From contig NZ_JAKZMM010000035.1 of NCBI RefSeq assembly GCF_022809355.1, positions 1 through 43,890 of the forward strand: a DNA stretch of 43,890 bases, written 5' to 3'. Position 1 is the first letter of the stretch. The number at the start of each line of letters is the position of its first letter. The stretch is from Parabacteroides faecalis (GTDB lineage Bacteria; Bacteroidota; Bacteroidia; Bacteroidales; Tannerellaceae). Made by a program: the position numbers and the translations under genes. Below, one piece after another: positions 35,679-43,890 of this stretch. The notes under the pieces were generated by a model. The model had not been told where the DNA came from, did not search any database, and saw only the letters and a program-made list of their open reading frames with translations.

Positions 35679-36676
35679 CTTCTTCTGCTTCTAATATGTT
35701 CACGATTTTTCCTTTTTCTTTCATCATCATCCAACTGGTTACTGTTTCCTCCACCACCTCCTGAAGATATTACCGCATTAGGCTGAAGGAGTAAATCTGC
35801 AACAGCATTTATGATAGAATTGCCAGTATGAGAGGTAACCTCATTTTCATATATTTCCTCATGTTCTGTAGATTTGACTGTATCCTTTTCTTGCTCCAGG
35901 ATTTTGTCTTGTTGGGTATTTCCAAAGCTGTTCGATGTATCCAGACTGTTCTCATATTTGTTTAGCATATTAGCTATTTTAAAATAACTCAGACTACGGT
36001 CTATTCTGGAACCGCTGAATGTATTTTCGCCACGTGAAAAGACTATACCACATGGCTTACTTTTGCTGTCTGTTCTTATGGTAAAATGAATTTTGTCTCT
36101 GCTCAGCTTCTTTTGAAACTCGCTCCAATTATTACTTTTTTCCAAAGCCTTGCGTATGGCAAACATCATTTCATACTTATGCTTGTCTTTGCCACGAAGC
36201 CTGTCATACTTGACATTCTCTTTACCCTTCGGCATATACAGGCCATATTTTATTGTCAGTTCCCTGCATACCCTGTTGTTTCTTATGCGGTCATTGCTGT
36301 CGCTTATGGTTTTCCCGTCATTGTCCACACGGTTTATCACAAGATGTATATGGGGATGTTCTCTGTCGTAATGTCTTACAACAATATATTGTGTTTTTTT
36401 GATATTCATCTTTTCCATATATTCCCTGGCAATCTTTACCATAAGGTCGTCAGTCAGTTTCTCCGAATCCTGCTTTGAAAAGCTCAATGATATATGATAG
36501 ACCGGAGTTCTGATTCTTGTATTTAAACCTGCCTGACAACTGAAACTTTCAGCTATATGCTGTTTGCTGTCTGAACGTACACCTTCGGTAGCAAGCAGCT
36601 TGGATTTATTGTTGCCTTTCATCGTATAATTTACAATCTTACCGAAGTCATTCCTTTTCATAATCTTTCCCATCAT
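35675..36676 (-). CDS. MOBP-type relaxase/mobilization nuclease
   Basis: A 333-aa relaxase. The HUH-like motif HPHIHLVINRV (107-117) and a preceding HYDREH segment give the histidine cluster that binds the metal. KIVNYTMKGNNKSKLL near the N-terminus and YHISLSFSKQD (60-70) are usual for this Bacteroidales relaxase family. Tyr17 and other tyrosines near the N-terminus are candidates for the nicking residue. The C-terminal third is charged and low in complexity, ending in an Arg-rich tail. Start and stop overlap the adjacent mob genes (ATGA), so the three are translationally coupled. It nicks oriT to start transfer in trans of a conjugative element. Confidence 0.87.
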   Translation of the reverse strand: MMGKIMKRNDFGKIVNYTMKGNNKSKLLATEGVRSDSKQHIAESFSCQAGLNTRIRTPVYHISLSFSKQDSEKLTDDLMVKIAREYMEKMNIKKTQYIVVRHYDREHPHIHLVINRVDNDGKTISDSNDRIRNNRVCRELTIKYGLYMPKGKENVKYDRLRGKDKHKYEMMFAIRKALEKSNNWSEFQKKLSRDKIHFTIRTDSKSKPCGIVFSRGENTFSGSRIDRSLSYFKIANMLNKYENSLDTSNSFGNTQQDKILEQEKDTVKSTEHEEIYENEVTSHTGNSIINAVADLLLQPNAVISSGGGGGNSNQLDDDERKRKNREHIRSRRR

Positions 36677-37038
36677 GCTTTTATCAGTTTAATGATTTTG
36701 TCTATTTCATCAGCCAGTTCTGATACGGATTCTGACACTGCAGCATATCCGAAAGTATTTGCGTTTTTTGCAAGCTGGTTTAGGTTGTTTGCCATGCCTG
36801 AAAGACTCCTTATCAGTTTTACATCTTCAGGTGTAAGACGTGCTGTTATATTTCCATTTATGGCCATATTTCTTATATACTCACCTAATGTAACACCGGC
36901 TGTCATGGCCTTACCGTTTATGATATGCCTCTCCAATACGGTACATTTGAATGATAATATCTCTGTACGTTTTTCCATTTTGTCCAGAGGAGGTCTGCCA
37001 CCGATAGCCTTATTTTTGTTGTTGCTTTTTTGTTCCAT
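36673..37038 (-). CDS. MobC-like relaxosome protein
   Basis: A 121-aa protein if started at the ATG at 37038 (MEQKSNNKNKAIGGRPPLDK). The frame extends to an ATG at 37119, but that codon lies within a palindrome and the extra 27 residues lack the usual composition. The GGRPP-type N-terminal segment, the ribbon-helix-helix-like middle (LSFKCTVLERHIINGKAMTA, GEYIRNMA) and the LNQLAKNANTFG segment are hallmarks of MobC accessory proteins. It binds near oriT and helps the relaxase. Its stop overlaps the relaxase start. Confidence 0.78.
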   Translation of the reverse strand: MEQKSNNKNKAIGGRPPLDKMEKRTEILSFKCTVLERHIINGKAMTAGVTLGEYIRNMAINGNITARLTPEDVKLIRSLSGMANNLNQLAKNANTFGYAAVSESVSELADEIDKIIKLIKA

Positions 37039-37103
37039 TTTGTTGATTATTTTTTTCGGTTTATAATTGATTCCTGTTGGGTACTTCTCGGATGGATTCA
37101 GAG

Positions 37104-37173
37104 GTTTTGGTATTACCAAAACATAAACTTGCCAACCGAAAAAACTACATTCCTTTTGTCATTCCGTTTTTTC
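37104..37173. other. oriT / mob operator candidate
   Basis: Just upstream of mobC are a perfect palindrome GTTTTGGTA-T-TACCAAAAC (37104-37122) and a second inverted repeat GAAAAAAC (37138-37145) / GTTTTTTC (37166-37173). Inverted repeats next to mobC are the usual site of oriT in Bacteroidales mobilizable elements. The nic site itself cannot be assigned from sequence alone. The first palindrome could equally be a MobC operator. Confidence 0.4.
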
Positions 37174-37204
37174 CAGAATATTGTTGGATATGGGAAACGG
37201 ACTT

Positions 37205-38260
37205 TTATTGAGTACCGAAACCTGACAGTTCCAGGTCGAAAGTCTCGATTAAAAGTTTTAGGGCAGGATTCTTTCTTGTCATGGATTGGAGAACGGCTTC
37301 ACCTGATTTTACCTTTATAAGATAGTCGGCAATGTCGTATCCGTTCACCCTTTCCACATCATTTGCATTTACTTCAAGATACTCGGAAATCTCAGTACGG
37401 ATGTTTCTTTTTCTCATCTGTATACACTTTTCTTTCCATTCCTGTGTCATTCCGATATCAGGGAACAGAACAATATTCCTGCCTTTTAGTACGTCAAAAT
37501 TCTGCTCGTTAAAGCATCCGTTTTTACCTCCCGTTGCAAGCCAGATATATTCCGGTATATAGAATGAAGCAATGATAGCGGTCTTTTCGCTTTCTACTAT
37601 GGCAACGGGTTTTCTGCTGTTGTATAAGAGATGTTCTCCAAAGTAGCATTGTTGTAAGTGGAATTCCGGTATATCAAGTTCTGTATGTACCCATGAAACA
37701 TGTGCATATGGTTCTTTTATACGTTTTCCTGTCTCTGCGTTGTACTGCATGATTTTCCCGGTTCTTATTTTTCCGGATATGTCTGTTTGCCAGAATACCG
37801 TAGCATTTTTCCATTTTCTGGCGGTACCTACATGGTAAGTCTTCATCAGATGCAGTGCTGACTCATACCCCAGATGGTTGACAAGATACAGAAACAGGTT
37901 ATTCTGTTCATAGCATTTCATTGTCTGCTGCATAATTTCATCTGGTATAAAAGATGTGTCGGTATGCCGGCGTACAGGAGGGAGTCTTGGATGACATACA
38001 ACAGGTTTCTTATCTTTTACAATAGGGAATGATTTATTGTACTCTTTACATTCCGGATGTTCATCAAAATACATTGCTGGTGTATAGTGATAACCACAAT
38101 TATTGATTCTGTTACATTTTCCTACATATTCGGGAAAAGAGATAGCCCCTTGGGTATCAATATAACGGGTGAACTCACGATGCTTTCCGCACGAGGGGCA
38201 GGTATACCTGTTTCTCTGGTGCCTGTTGTAAGGCTCCAATATAAATCTGAAGTTATCCAT
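37205..38260 (-). CDS. DUF6371-like zinc-finger/Toprim protein
   Basis: A 351-aa protein. The N-terminal zinc finger RYTCPSCGKHREF...GKCNRINNCGYH (about 18-57) resembles the CHC2 finger of primases. A Toprim-like domain follows, with PVAIVESEKTAIIASF (about 215-230, conserved Glu) and NIVLFPDIGMTQEW (about 262-275, Asp). This is the small replication/primase-related protein commonly sited between the primase-helicase and mob genes of Bacteroidales mobilizable elements. Function in element replication or mobilization is inferred from this position. Confidence 0.75.
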   Translation of the reverse strand: MDNFRFILEPYNRHQRNRYTCPSCGKHREFTRYIDTQGAISFPEYVGKCNRINNCGYHYTPAMYFDEHPECKEYNKSFPIVKDKKPVVCHPRLPPVRRHTDTSFIPDEIMQQTMKCYEQNNLFLYLVNHLGYESALHLMKTYHVGTARKWKNATVFWQTDISGKIRTGKIMQYNAETGKRIKEPYAHVSWVHTELDIPEFHLQQCYFGEHLLYNSRKPVAIVESEKTAIIASFYIPEYIWLATGGKNGCFNEQNFDVLKGRNIVLFPDIGMTQEWKEKCIQMRKRNIRTEISEYLEVNANDVERVNGYDIADYLIKVKSGEAVLQSMTRKNPALKLLIETFDLELSGFGTQ

Positions 38261-38280
38261 AATTTTCTGTTTTTAGTGAT

Positions 38281-38338
38281 TGACAAAGTGACAAAGTGAT
38301 AAAGTCAGCCGTTAGTTTGTCACTTTATCACTTTGTCA
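38281..38338. repeat. Octamer repeats forming a 17-bp inverted repeat
   Basis: TGACAAAG occurs at 38281 and 38289 and TGATAAAG at 38297, in tandem. The complementary order returns at 38322-38338, so TGACAAAGTGATAAAGT (38289-38305) and its inverse form a perfect 17-bp stem around a 16-base loop. It lies between the decayed primase (whose TGA is in the right arm) and the Toprim gene. It could be a transcription attenuator or a binding array for a replication protein. Confidence 0.7.
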
Positions 38339-38687
38339 TTGTGCTTTTTTATAATTCCCATATTCGTGATAAAGGTAAGTTCCCGTTGCCTTTTTCAGGA
38401 AGCGGTCATACGTGCTGGTACTCCAGTTCATGGAGACGGCTACCTCCAATCCTTCAGAACGTGTAAACTTATCCGGCAGCTTTTCCAACAGTTCTGTCTG
38501 CTTGGGAGTGAGCATCACACCTTCAATCATGGAGCATATCTGCAGGGCAGTATTTTTAAAATAGGATACCAGACGTATGGATTTCAGTACACTGTCAAGA
38601 TCGATGCAGTAATTGCAAGTTTTTGATTATCAAGTATTTGGAGCTCTAAAAGGTACAGAAGTCTAATTTTTTGTCATTTTTATCCAT
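38336..38687 (-). pseudogene. Internally deleted primase/helicase (DUF3987-like) gene
   Basis: The 3' part (38336-38626) reads LDSVLKSIRLVSYFKNTALQ, then LTPKQTELLEKLPDKFTRSE, and ends in a winged-helix-like tail. This is what the C-terminus of DUF3987-type primase-helicases of mobilizable elements looks like. The 5' part survives only as an ATG at 38687 followed by DKNDKKLDFCTF and a stop (38646-38648), placed behind a good -7 box. Most of the coding sequence, including all ATPase motifs, is absent. The element should therefore lack its own primase-helicase. Confidence 0.55.
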
Positions 38688-38740
38688 TATAACTTATTGA
38701 TTATCAACGAGTTATGTGCTGTTACATTCTTTTTGTAAGA

Positions 38741-38748
38741 CAAAGATA
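38741..38748 (-). promoter_or_regulatory. -7 box of the former primase operon
   Basis: On the minus strand TATCTTTG fits TAnnTTTG, 53 bp ahead of the surviving primase ATG. It could still transcribe the Toprim and mob genes through the deleted primase. The rest of 38690-39067 is AT-rich and shows no other feature. Confidence 0.5.
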
Positions 38749-39067
38749 ATTGTATTTTGTTGAATTTCAAAGTTTTCCAGCAAATAAGTTACAAGAACGA
38801 GGTATTTTTTACCCCTTTTTTAGTGATGTAGCATATTCATCAATGGTGTTCAATATTATGCAAATAGCAATACGTATTTTTGAGTTGTCCTTTAATCTTT
38901 GGAAGTGAGATAATATGAAGACTGATGTTAATTTGTATCGATTTTTTATATTAATGGATGGACTGATGTTTTGATTTAATGATTATATTGACTACGGGTA
39001 CAATAAATTCTATAAAAGAATATCAGTTTTTGATTTTTGCATAAATGATGTAAATATTGAAATCTAA

Positions 39068-39099
39068 TTTGCAAATATAGATATTTAGTTATATATTTG
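39068..39099 (+). promoter_or_regulatory. Promoter of the RloA/RloB operon
   Basis: TTTG (39068-39071) and TATATTTG (39092-39099) are 20 bases apart, an exact match to the Bacteroidetes -33/-7 consensus, and end 16 bp before the ATG of the ATPase gene. Confidence 0.7.
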
Positions 39100-39115
39100 T
39101 TGAAAAACAGATTAT

Positions 39116-40324
39116 ATGATAGCAGAAATTAGATTTAAGAATATGTTCTCATTCAGAGACGAGGCTATATTAAGTTTTGAAGCTGATAGAAGTAAGGATA
39201 TGGAGTCATATCATGTTGTCGAATTGGGGGGTGATGTGAGACTATTGAAAGTGGCTGTCATTTATGGAGCAAATGCTTCGGGTAAGAGTAATATTATTAA
39301 AGTTTGTGATTTTATCAAATCATTCATTACTTATACCCCACTTAATAAGGCAGAACAAATTCAAATAGTCCCGTTTCTCCTGAATAAAACAAGTTCGAGG
39401 CAGTTATCTGAATATTCGATTTCGTTCTACTTGAAGAATGAGGAAAAAGCAGTTCGTTATGTCTATTCTGTAGCTTTAGACAGGTGGCACGTAGCAAAGG
39501 AAAGTCTGATCTATTATCCAAGTCAACAGCCTGCTACTATATTTGAAAGAAATACTGAGAATAACGTATCAGTTATTAAATTTGGACAGAAGATTAAAAT
39601 GTCGCAATCTGTCAAAGAGGAAATAACATTGAAGTGTTTGCATAACATGTCAGTTTTTGCTGCTTATATGCAGGTAAATACACATATTGTAGAATTAGAG
39701 GCAGTTCTTCAGTATCTAACCAATCAGGTTATGCCGGCAATTGTGCCTGCATCATCTTTAAGTCGTTATGCCGAAGAATCAATCAAGAATGAGTCTGCAA
39801 AAGATTATATTTTGAGATATCTACAGGAAGCTGATTTCAATATTTCAAATATTACTTCCAAAGAACAGGAAACACATAAAGGTTCGATTAATTATACTAT
39901 GTATCAGCATAAAGTATCATCTGATGATGGTAACAATGATTATTATGAGTTCCCGGAACTGTTTGAATCGGACGGTACTATCCGTACGTTTGGCTTGGCC
40001 GCTCAAGTGCAAAAGATTCTTGAAAAAGATGCTTTTCTTGCAGTTGACGAGATTGAATCCTCTCTTCATCCGAAATTGATAGAATACATCATTGAACGTT
40101 TTCTAAAAGAATCAGAGCAAGCCCAGTTGTTGCTCACTACACATTATGATGGACTATTAGGAGAAGAAGATTTGCTTAGGAAAGATAATGTTTGGTTTAC
40201 TGAAAAGAATCCGGACGGATCAAGTGTGCTGTATCCTCTAACAGATTTCAAAGGATTGAATAGGATTAGTTCTCTCCAAAAGGCATATAAATTTGGTAAA
40301 TTCGGTGCAGTTCCTAATCTATAA
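39116..40324 (+). CDS. RloA/AbiLi-like AAA ATPase (ABC/SMC-type)
   Basis: A 402-aa protein: N-terminal RFKNMFSFRDEAILSF strand, Walker A YGANASGKSNI (50-60), and a helical insertion. Then come a signature-like region with YEFPELFESDGTIRTFGLAA and Walker B AFLAVDEIESSLHPKL (about 303-318). The H-loop LLLTTHYDGLL is present. This is the layout of RloA/AbiLi ATPases, which pair with RloB/AbiLii nucleases in phage exclusion. The partner follows 12 bp downstream. In related two-gene systems (AbiL, PARIS) the ATPase holds the effector until a phage trigger is sensed. Confidence 0.82.
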   Translation: MIAEIRFKNMFSFRDEAILSFEADRSKDMESYHVVELGGDVRLLKVAVIYGANASGKSNIIKVCDFIKSFITYTPLNKAEQIQIVPFLLNKTSSRQLSEYSISFYLKNEEKAVRYVYSVALDRWHVAKESLIYYPSQQPATIFERNTENNVSVIKFGQKIKMSQSVKEEITLKCLHNMSVFAAYMQVNTHIVELEAVLQYLTNQVMPAIVPASSLSRYAEESIKNESAKDYILRYLQEADFNISNITSKEQETHKGSINYTMYQHKVSSDDGNNDYYEFPELFESDGTIRTFGLAAQVQKILEKDAFLAVDEIESSLHPKLIEYIIERFLKESEQAQLLLTTHYDGLLGEEDLLRKDNVWFTEKNPDGSSVLYPLTDFKGLNRISSLQKAYKFGKFGAVPNL

Positions 40325-40336
40325 TCATGTACTTTT

Positions 40337-40915
40337 ATGAGAAAAGCAAGAAAAAATACAGCGACCAGACAGGTTATTCATATCGTTGGTGAGGGTTTGA
40401 CTGAATTATTTTATTTCAGTCATTTGAAAAAAATACTTGGTTATAGATATTCTATTTCTCCTCGTTTATTTGAAAACAATAGTATTGAGAAAATAGATAA
40501 GAAGATAAAGGAACTTCTAGATGAAGATGTCTTTGTAATATGTGTTTTTGATGCAGATGTTAGCAGGCGTTCTGATGCGGAAAATAAAAAAATGGTGTCG
40601 CTCAAAAAGAAATATGAAAATAATCCCAATGTGATTCTCTGTGATAGCTTACAGTCAATAGAATATTGGTTTTTACTACATTTTGAAGATACGTGTCGAC
40701 ATTTTCAAGATTCAGCAGCTACAGAAAGAGCATTAAAGCAATATCTGCCAACATACGATAAAACTCGAAAATACCTTGAGAAGGATAAATGGGTTAAAGA
40801 AATGCTTGCTGATTCAAAAATGGATAGGGCATGTGAACTAGCCGAAAAATATAAAGGTAGAGATTCTTATAGTGAGATTTATAAGGCGATTAAAAAAGTT
40901 AGTGAATCGTTGTAA
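40337..40915 (+). CDS. RloB/AbiLii-like Toprim-type effector
   Basis: A 192-aa protein matching the RloB family. HIVGEGLTELFYF (15-27) supplies the Toprim-like Glu, VFVICVFDADVSRR (about 67-80) the Asp-x-Asp, and SLQSIEYWFLLHFEDT (about 103-118) is the family's typical I-E-x-W-F-L-L-H-F block. Toprim-type nucleases in such pairs act as abortive-infection effectors, and tRNA cleavage is known for the related PARIS AriB. Full length, with no missing motif. Confidence 0.8.
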   Translation: MRKARKNTATRQVIHIVGEGLTELFYFSHLKKILGYRYSISPRLFENNSIEKIDKKIKELLDEDVFVICVFDADVSRRSDAENKKMVSLKKKYENNPNVILCDSLQSIEYWFLLHFEDTCRHFQDSAATERALKQYLPTYDKTRKYLEKDKWVKEMLADSKMDRACELAEKYKGRDSYSEIYKAIKKVSESL

Positions 40916-40928
40916 TAAATATGGATTG

Positions 40929-41792
40929 ATGAAAAAAAAAGATTTATATGCTGTTTGGGGAATCATAGTTAGTGGAATTACTATTGCATTTATTATTAAT
41001 TTGTTGTTAACATATGGTAATATTATCAAAACAAATCTTTCAAATGACTCGTGGTTAAATTTTTGGGGAAGTTATAGTAGTGGAATTTTTGCTGTTGTAG
41101 TAGGTTATCTTGCTATTATTTATAGTAATAGAAATAATGAGAAAGCTATTCTGCAACAGGAAAAGCTGTTAATTCGTCAACAAAATATTAAAAAGTTGGA
41201 TGAGTATAATAACTGTCTAAAAAATAATTTGGCTTTACTTAATGTAGTAGATGTTATGGGAATTACTGTTGGTATTGATCATCAGAATTTATCATTATCC
41301 AAATCGGCTATATGTCAAATGAAAGGTCGAATTTATACAACAGATTTACAGTATAGATATGTATTTGAAGTAGATGTACAACGCCAGAAAACAAATTTAG
41401 AAAAGGCTTATGAAGAATGCTGGATTAAAGCACGTATGGGACTATCTGATTTATTAGATCAAGAACTCTCTTTTATAGAACGTATTAATCAAAATAGATA
41501 TGATATTCAAATAAAAGAGAATAATATGCATCGAAAAAATATCTTATTGGATTTAAGTAAACAAACGCCAGACGTAGAAAAAAGAAAGTCACTTCAGCAA
41601 GAGATTCAGGAAGTAAACATTGAACTGGAACGATTAGATAGAAAAATTATTTCATACTATGATGATGTTGATAAGATGACCACTTCGATTAAAGATTTTT
41701 CTCTTGAATTGAATAATACTATAAAGGTCTTGTTTGATATATCTTTATTGCTTATTAAAGAGAAAGAGGCCCAATTTAAATTAGAAAAATAA
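40929..41792 (+). CDS. Two-TM coiled-coil protein, unknown
   Basis: The start is taken as the ATG at 40929; the frame extends upstream into rloB but would overlap it by 44 bp. This gives 287 aa with two transmembrane helices (WGIIVSGITIAFIINLLLTY, about 8-28; SGIFAVVVGYLAIIY, about 48-64). A cytosolic region of about 220 residues is mostly coiled coil (for example QEIQEVNIELERLDRKIISY). It lies 13 bp after RloB and 62 bp before AbiH. A two-TM plus coiled-coil plan suits a membrane-acting effector or sensor in this operon. No family name is recognised. Confidence 0.65.
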   Translation: MKKKDLYAVWGIIVSGITIAFIINLLLTYGNIIKTNLSNDSWLNFWGSYSSGIFAVVVGYLAIIYSNRNNEKAILQQEKLLIRQQNIKKLDEYNNCLKNNLALLNVVDVMGITVGIDHQNLSLSKSAICQMKGRIYTTDLQYRYVFEVDVQRQKTNLEKAYEECWIKARMGLSDLLDQELSFIERINQNRYDIQIKENNMHRKNILLDLSKQTPDVEKRKSLQQEIQEVNIELERLDRKIISYYDDVDKMTTSIKDFSLELNNTIKVLFDISLLLIKEKEAQFKLEK

Positions 41793-41854
41793 TAGGGTGG
41801 TATATATTTGCCCATGTTTTTGGATGTCTTATAAAAGCTATTACAAGGAATATA

Positions 41855-43138
41855 ATGAATAGGATTATACTTATAGGAAATGGTTTTGATTTAGCCCATG
41901 GGCTTTCTACCAAATACGAGGATTTTATAAATTGGTATTGGGAACAATGGGGACTTCGTTTACTTAGCAGTTCGAAAAAAGAAGAAGAGGATGGCCTTTG
42001 TTCTTTTAGACTTAAGGATGAAGTAGGACTTGCTGGTTGGTATTTAGTTTGGGCATGGCATTATCAAATTATTACGAAATCTCTCTCTCTGCGAGATATC
42101 GTAGATTTGGTTTGTAATGATGAACAGGTTTGTGAGTTTCATTGTCATAGTATTCTTTTTCAGCGTATATGTAAATCTATTGAGTCTAAGGGATGGGTAG
42201 ATATTGAAGTTGAATATTATGAGATATTAAAATCATGTGCTTTATATCCAGAAAACAATGAATGTACTTGTTCTGAGTTGAATAGACAGATGAATTTCTT
42301 AAAAATAAAACTTATAGAATATCTTAGTAGTTTAAACATAGATGAGGCAATAATCAATTATAAAATAAAAGAAATAATATATGCACCTTTTAATCCTGAT
42401 GATATTTCTATAAAAGAAATGATACATCTTGTTGATCATTTTAAATCGTGGATTAATAAGGGAGAGAAGGAGTGGGGATATCGTTTTTCACAATACAATC
42501 TCCTGAAAAATGATTTATTAATCAAGGATAATATTGAATTTTGCAATAAGTTCTCTGAAGATTCTTTTAATGGGGAAATCCAGGAATTTATTTTAAGAGG
42601 TCAATACCCTAAAGAAATATTATTACCAGACAATATAATGTTGTTGGACTTTAATTATACTCCAACATCTAAATTTTATTTAACTTCTAATATGGGTTTC
42701 TGTCACAATCAGATTCATGGTGCTCTTGATAGCACTGAAAGTGTCATATTTGGTTATGGTGATGAATTGGAAGATCATTATAATGAAATTGTAAAATTGA
42801 ATGATAATAAGTGTTTACAAAATATTAAATCTATAAAGTACTTGGAATCTAATAAATATCGTAAAATGTTATCATTTATAGAATCTTCCCCATTTCAAAT
42901 ATTAGTTATGGGACATTCTTGTGGAAACTCAGATCGGACTTTACTTAACACTTTGTTTGAACATAAAAATTGTGTATCAATAAAACCTTATTATTACCAA
43001 AAAGAAGATGGTTCCGATAATTATTTGGACATTATTCAAAACGTGTCAAGGAGTTTTACTGATATGAAACTTATGAGGGATCGTGTCGTTAATAAAACAT
43101 TTTGTGAACCGCTTCCGCAAAATAGGACTAACAATTAA
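41855..43138 (+). CDS. abiH: AbiH-family abortive infection protein
   Basis: A 427-aa protein with the AbiH N-terminal signature NRIILIGNGFDLAHGLSTKY (2-21), a nucleotide-binding-like Gly motif, and the DFINWYW continuation. The C-terminal FGYGDELEDHY and LVMGHSCGNSDRTLL (about 350-365) are also typical of AbiH. AbiH blocks phage in lactococci; the mechanism is not established. It is the last intact gene of the RloA-RloB-membrane protein-AbiH set. No terminator is evident in 43139-43385. Confidence 0.85.
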   Translation: MNRIILIGNGFDLAHGLSTKYEDFINWYWEQWGLRLLSSSKKEEEDGLCSFRLKDEVGLAGWYLVWAWHYQIITKSLSLRDIVDLVCNDEQVCEFHCHSILFQRICKSIESKGWVDIEVEYYEILKSCALYPENNECTCSELNRQMNFLKIKLIEYLSSLNIDEAIINYKIKEIIYAPFNPDDISIKEMIHLVDHFKSWINKGEKEWGYRFSQYNLLKNDLLIKDNIEFCNKFSEDSFNGEIQEFILRGQYPKEILLPDNIMLLDFNYTPTSKFYLTSNMGFCHNQIHGALDSTESVIFGYGDELEDHYNEIVKLNDNKCLQNIKSIKYLESNKYRKMLSFIESSPFQILVMGHSCGNSDRTLLNTLFEHKNCVSIKPYYYQKEDGSDNYLDIIQNVSRSFTDMKLMRDRVVNKTFCEPLPQNRTNN

Positions 43139-43385
43139 TATGTACTTAAATAAACAGTATTACGTATATTAAGCTTAATCGAATCTCGAAGTTGCTATGC
43201 AGTCTGACTATATCACGAGCATTATGGTGGCATTATAATGAATATATTTAAAAATGAGGTAGACTAATTTGGTATAGATAACTATCAGCTTTCATTATTT
43301 TTGTGCTTTGATTGATTTGTCTATGAAAGAAATGATATTAAAATATTGATTTTTTATGCAGTAAAATAAATATAAAATATTAGTC

Positions 43386-43841
43386 ATGCAATATAAATTG
43401 AATCATTTAAAATATCTATGTCTTCGCCTATTAAAGGCACCGGAGAGAAGTTTGGGAATGAAAATGCAACGTAATCTTCATCCGGATGTTTATTATTATT
43501 TTTATGATGGGATAACTGTGCAAGAAAATTATATTGATTTCCATTCTAGAATTCCCCAACAATTATACAATTTGGATGAACAAATCTCTTCACTTGAAAT
43601 AAATATCTGTGCTATTGTAGGTGAGAATGGTTCTGGTAAAAGTACAATTGTTGATTTTATATTGAGAATTTTAAACAATTTGTCCGTATGTATTTTAGGA
43701 GAATATTATCGCTCGCCTAGTGCTGAACATTTACATTTTATTGAAAATGTATATGCTGAACTTTATGTATTAGTCGAAGATTACCTAAAATCCGCAACTA
43801 TCATCCAATACACGATTAAGGGTAGATTTATGAGTCGTTAG
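43386..43841 (+). pseudogene. AAA ATPase, 3'-truncated by the terminal repeat
   Basis: The frame has 132 codons of its own, then crosses into the right terminal repeat at 43783 and ends at a stop inside it (43839-43841). The native part holds a Walker A NICAIVGENGSGKSTIVDFIL (about 76-96), characteristic of AAA ATPases of the ABC/SMC kind. The signature, Walker B and H-loop are missing. The last 19 residues are encoded by the repeat. Probably another defence ATPase, interrupted by the same repeat that cuts the McrB-like gene. Confidence 0.75.
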
Positions 43842-43890
43842 TAGCAGCTTTCAGTAAAAAGCAACAGCACAACATCAATATGTAGCCACC
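43783..43890. repeat. Right copy of the 108-bp inverted repeat
   Basis: Exact reverse complement of 3-110. It starts within a Tyr codon of the truncated ATPase and runs to the last base. No complete coding frame lies in it. See the left copy for interpretations. Confidence 0.9.

Noticed and set aside
38281-38304. Possible CRISPR-like repeats
   Set aside because: The octamers are contiguous without spacers and form a hairpin; no cas gene is present anywhere in the window.

Overview
The window looks like part of a Bacteroidales (Bacteroides/Prevotella-type) accessory or defence island. Coding DNA is mostly AT-rich, promoters match the Bacteroidetes -7 box TAnnTTTG, Shine-Dalgarno sequences are weak or absent, and the protein families are ones common on Bacteroidales mobile elements. 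No tRNA, rRNA, CRISPR array, integrase or complete insertion sequence was seen. Both ends carry the same perfect 108-bp sequence in inverted orientation (3-110 and 43783-43890), and each copy cuts a gene. This fits two opposite-facing copies of a repeat such as an insertion sequence, or an assembly edge.

Layout. 109-3713 (+): 5'-truncated McrB-like AAA+ ATPase and a DUF2357 McrC-like nuclease partner. 3714-5073: debris, including a decayed excisionase-like gene. 5070-10398 (-): a G+C-richer cassette with a Pif1-type helicase, two paralogous unknown proteins, a basic protein, a 41-aa membrane peptide and a WYL regulator. Three of its genes have an identical palindrome at an identical distance upstream of the -7 box. 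10404-17244 (-): small XRE regulator, 1594-aa zinc-ribbon/repeat/NTPase protein and a second 607-aa NTPase. 17369-19877 (-): AbiE-like antitoxin, nucleotidyltransferase and metallophosphoesterase. 20649-26736 (+): HipB/HipA and two DUF262 (GmrSD-like) proteins. 26920-27551 (-): AbiEi-like antitoxin with a gutted toxin gene. 28050-34852 (+): XRE, NurA-like nuclease, HerA-like ATPase, GHKL ATPase and radical SAM protein in one tightly coupled operon. 35103-38687 (-): mobilization module (MobC-like, MOBP-type relaxase, membrane accessory, Toprim/zinc-finger protein) with an internally deleted primase gene. 39116-43138 (+): RloA/RloB (AbiL-like) pair, two-TM coiled-coil protein and AbiH. 43386-end: a truncated AAA ATPase.

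Almost every operon resembles a phage-defence or toxin-antitoxin module, and the mobilization genes suggest the block was carried by a mobilizable element. The strongest candidates for undescribed biology are: (1) the XRE-NurA-HerA-GHKL-radical SAM operon; (2) the XRE plus two-NTPase operon, whose regulator is a close paralogue of the one heading the first; and (3) the WYL/Pif1 cassette with its three precisely phased operators.
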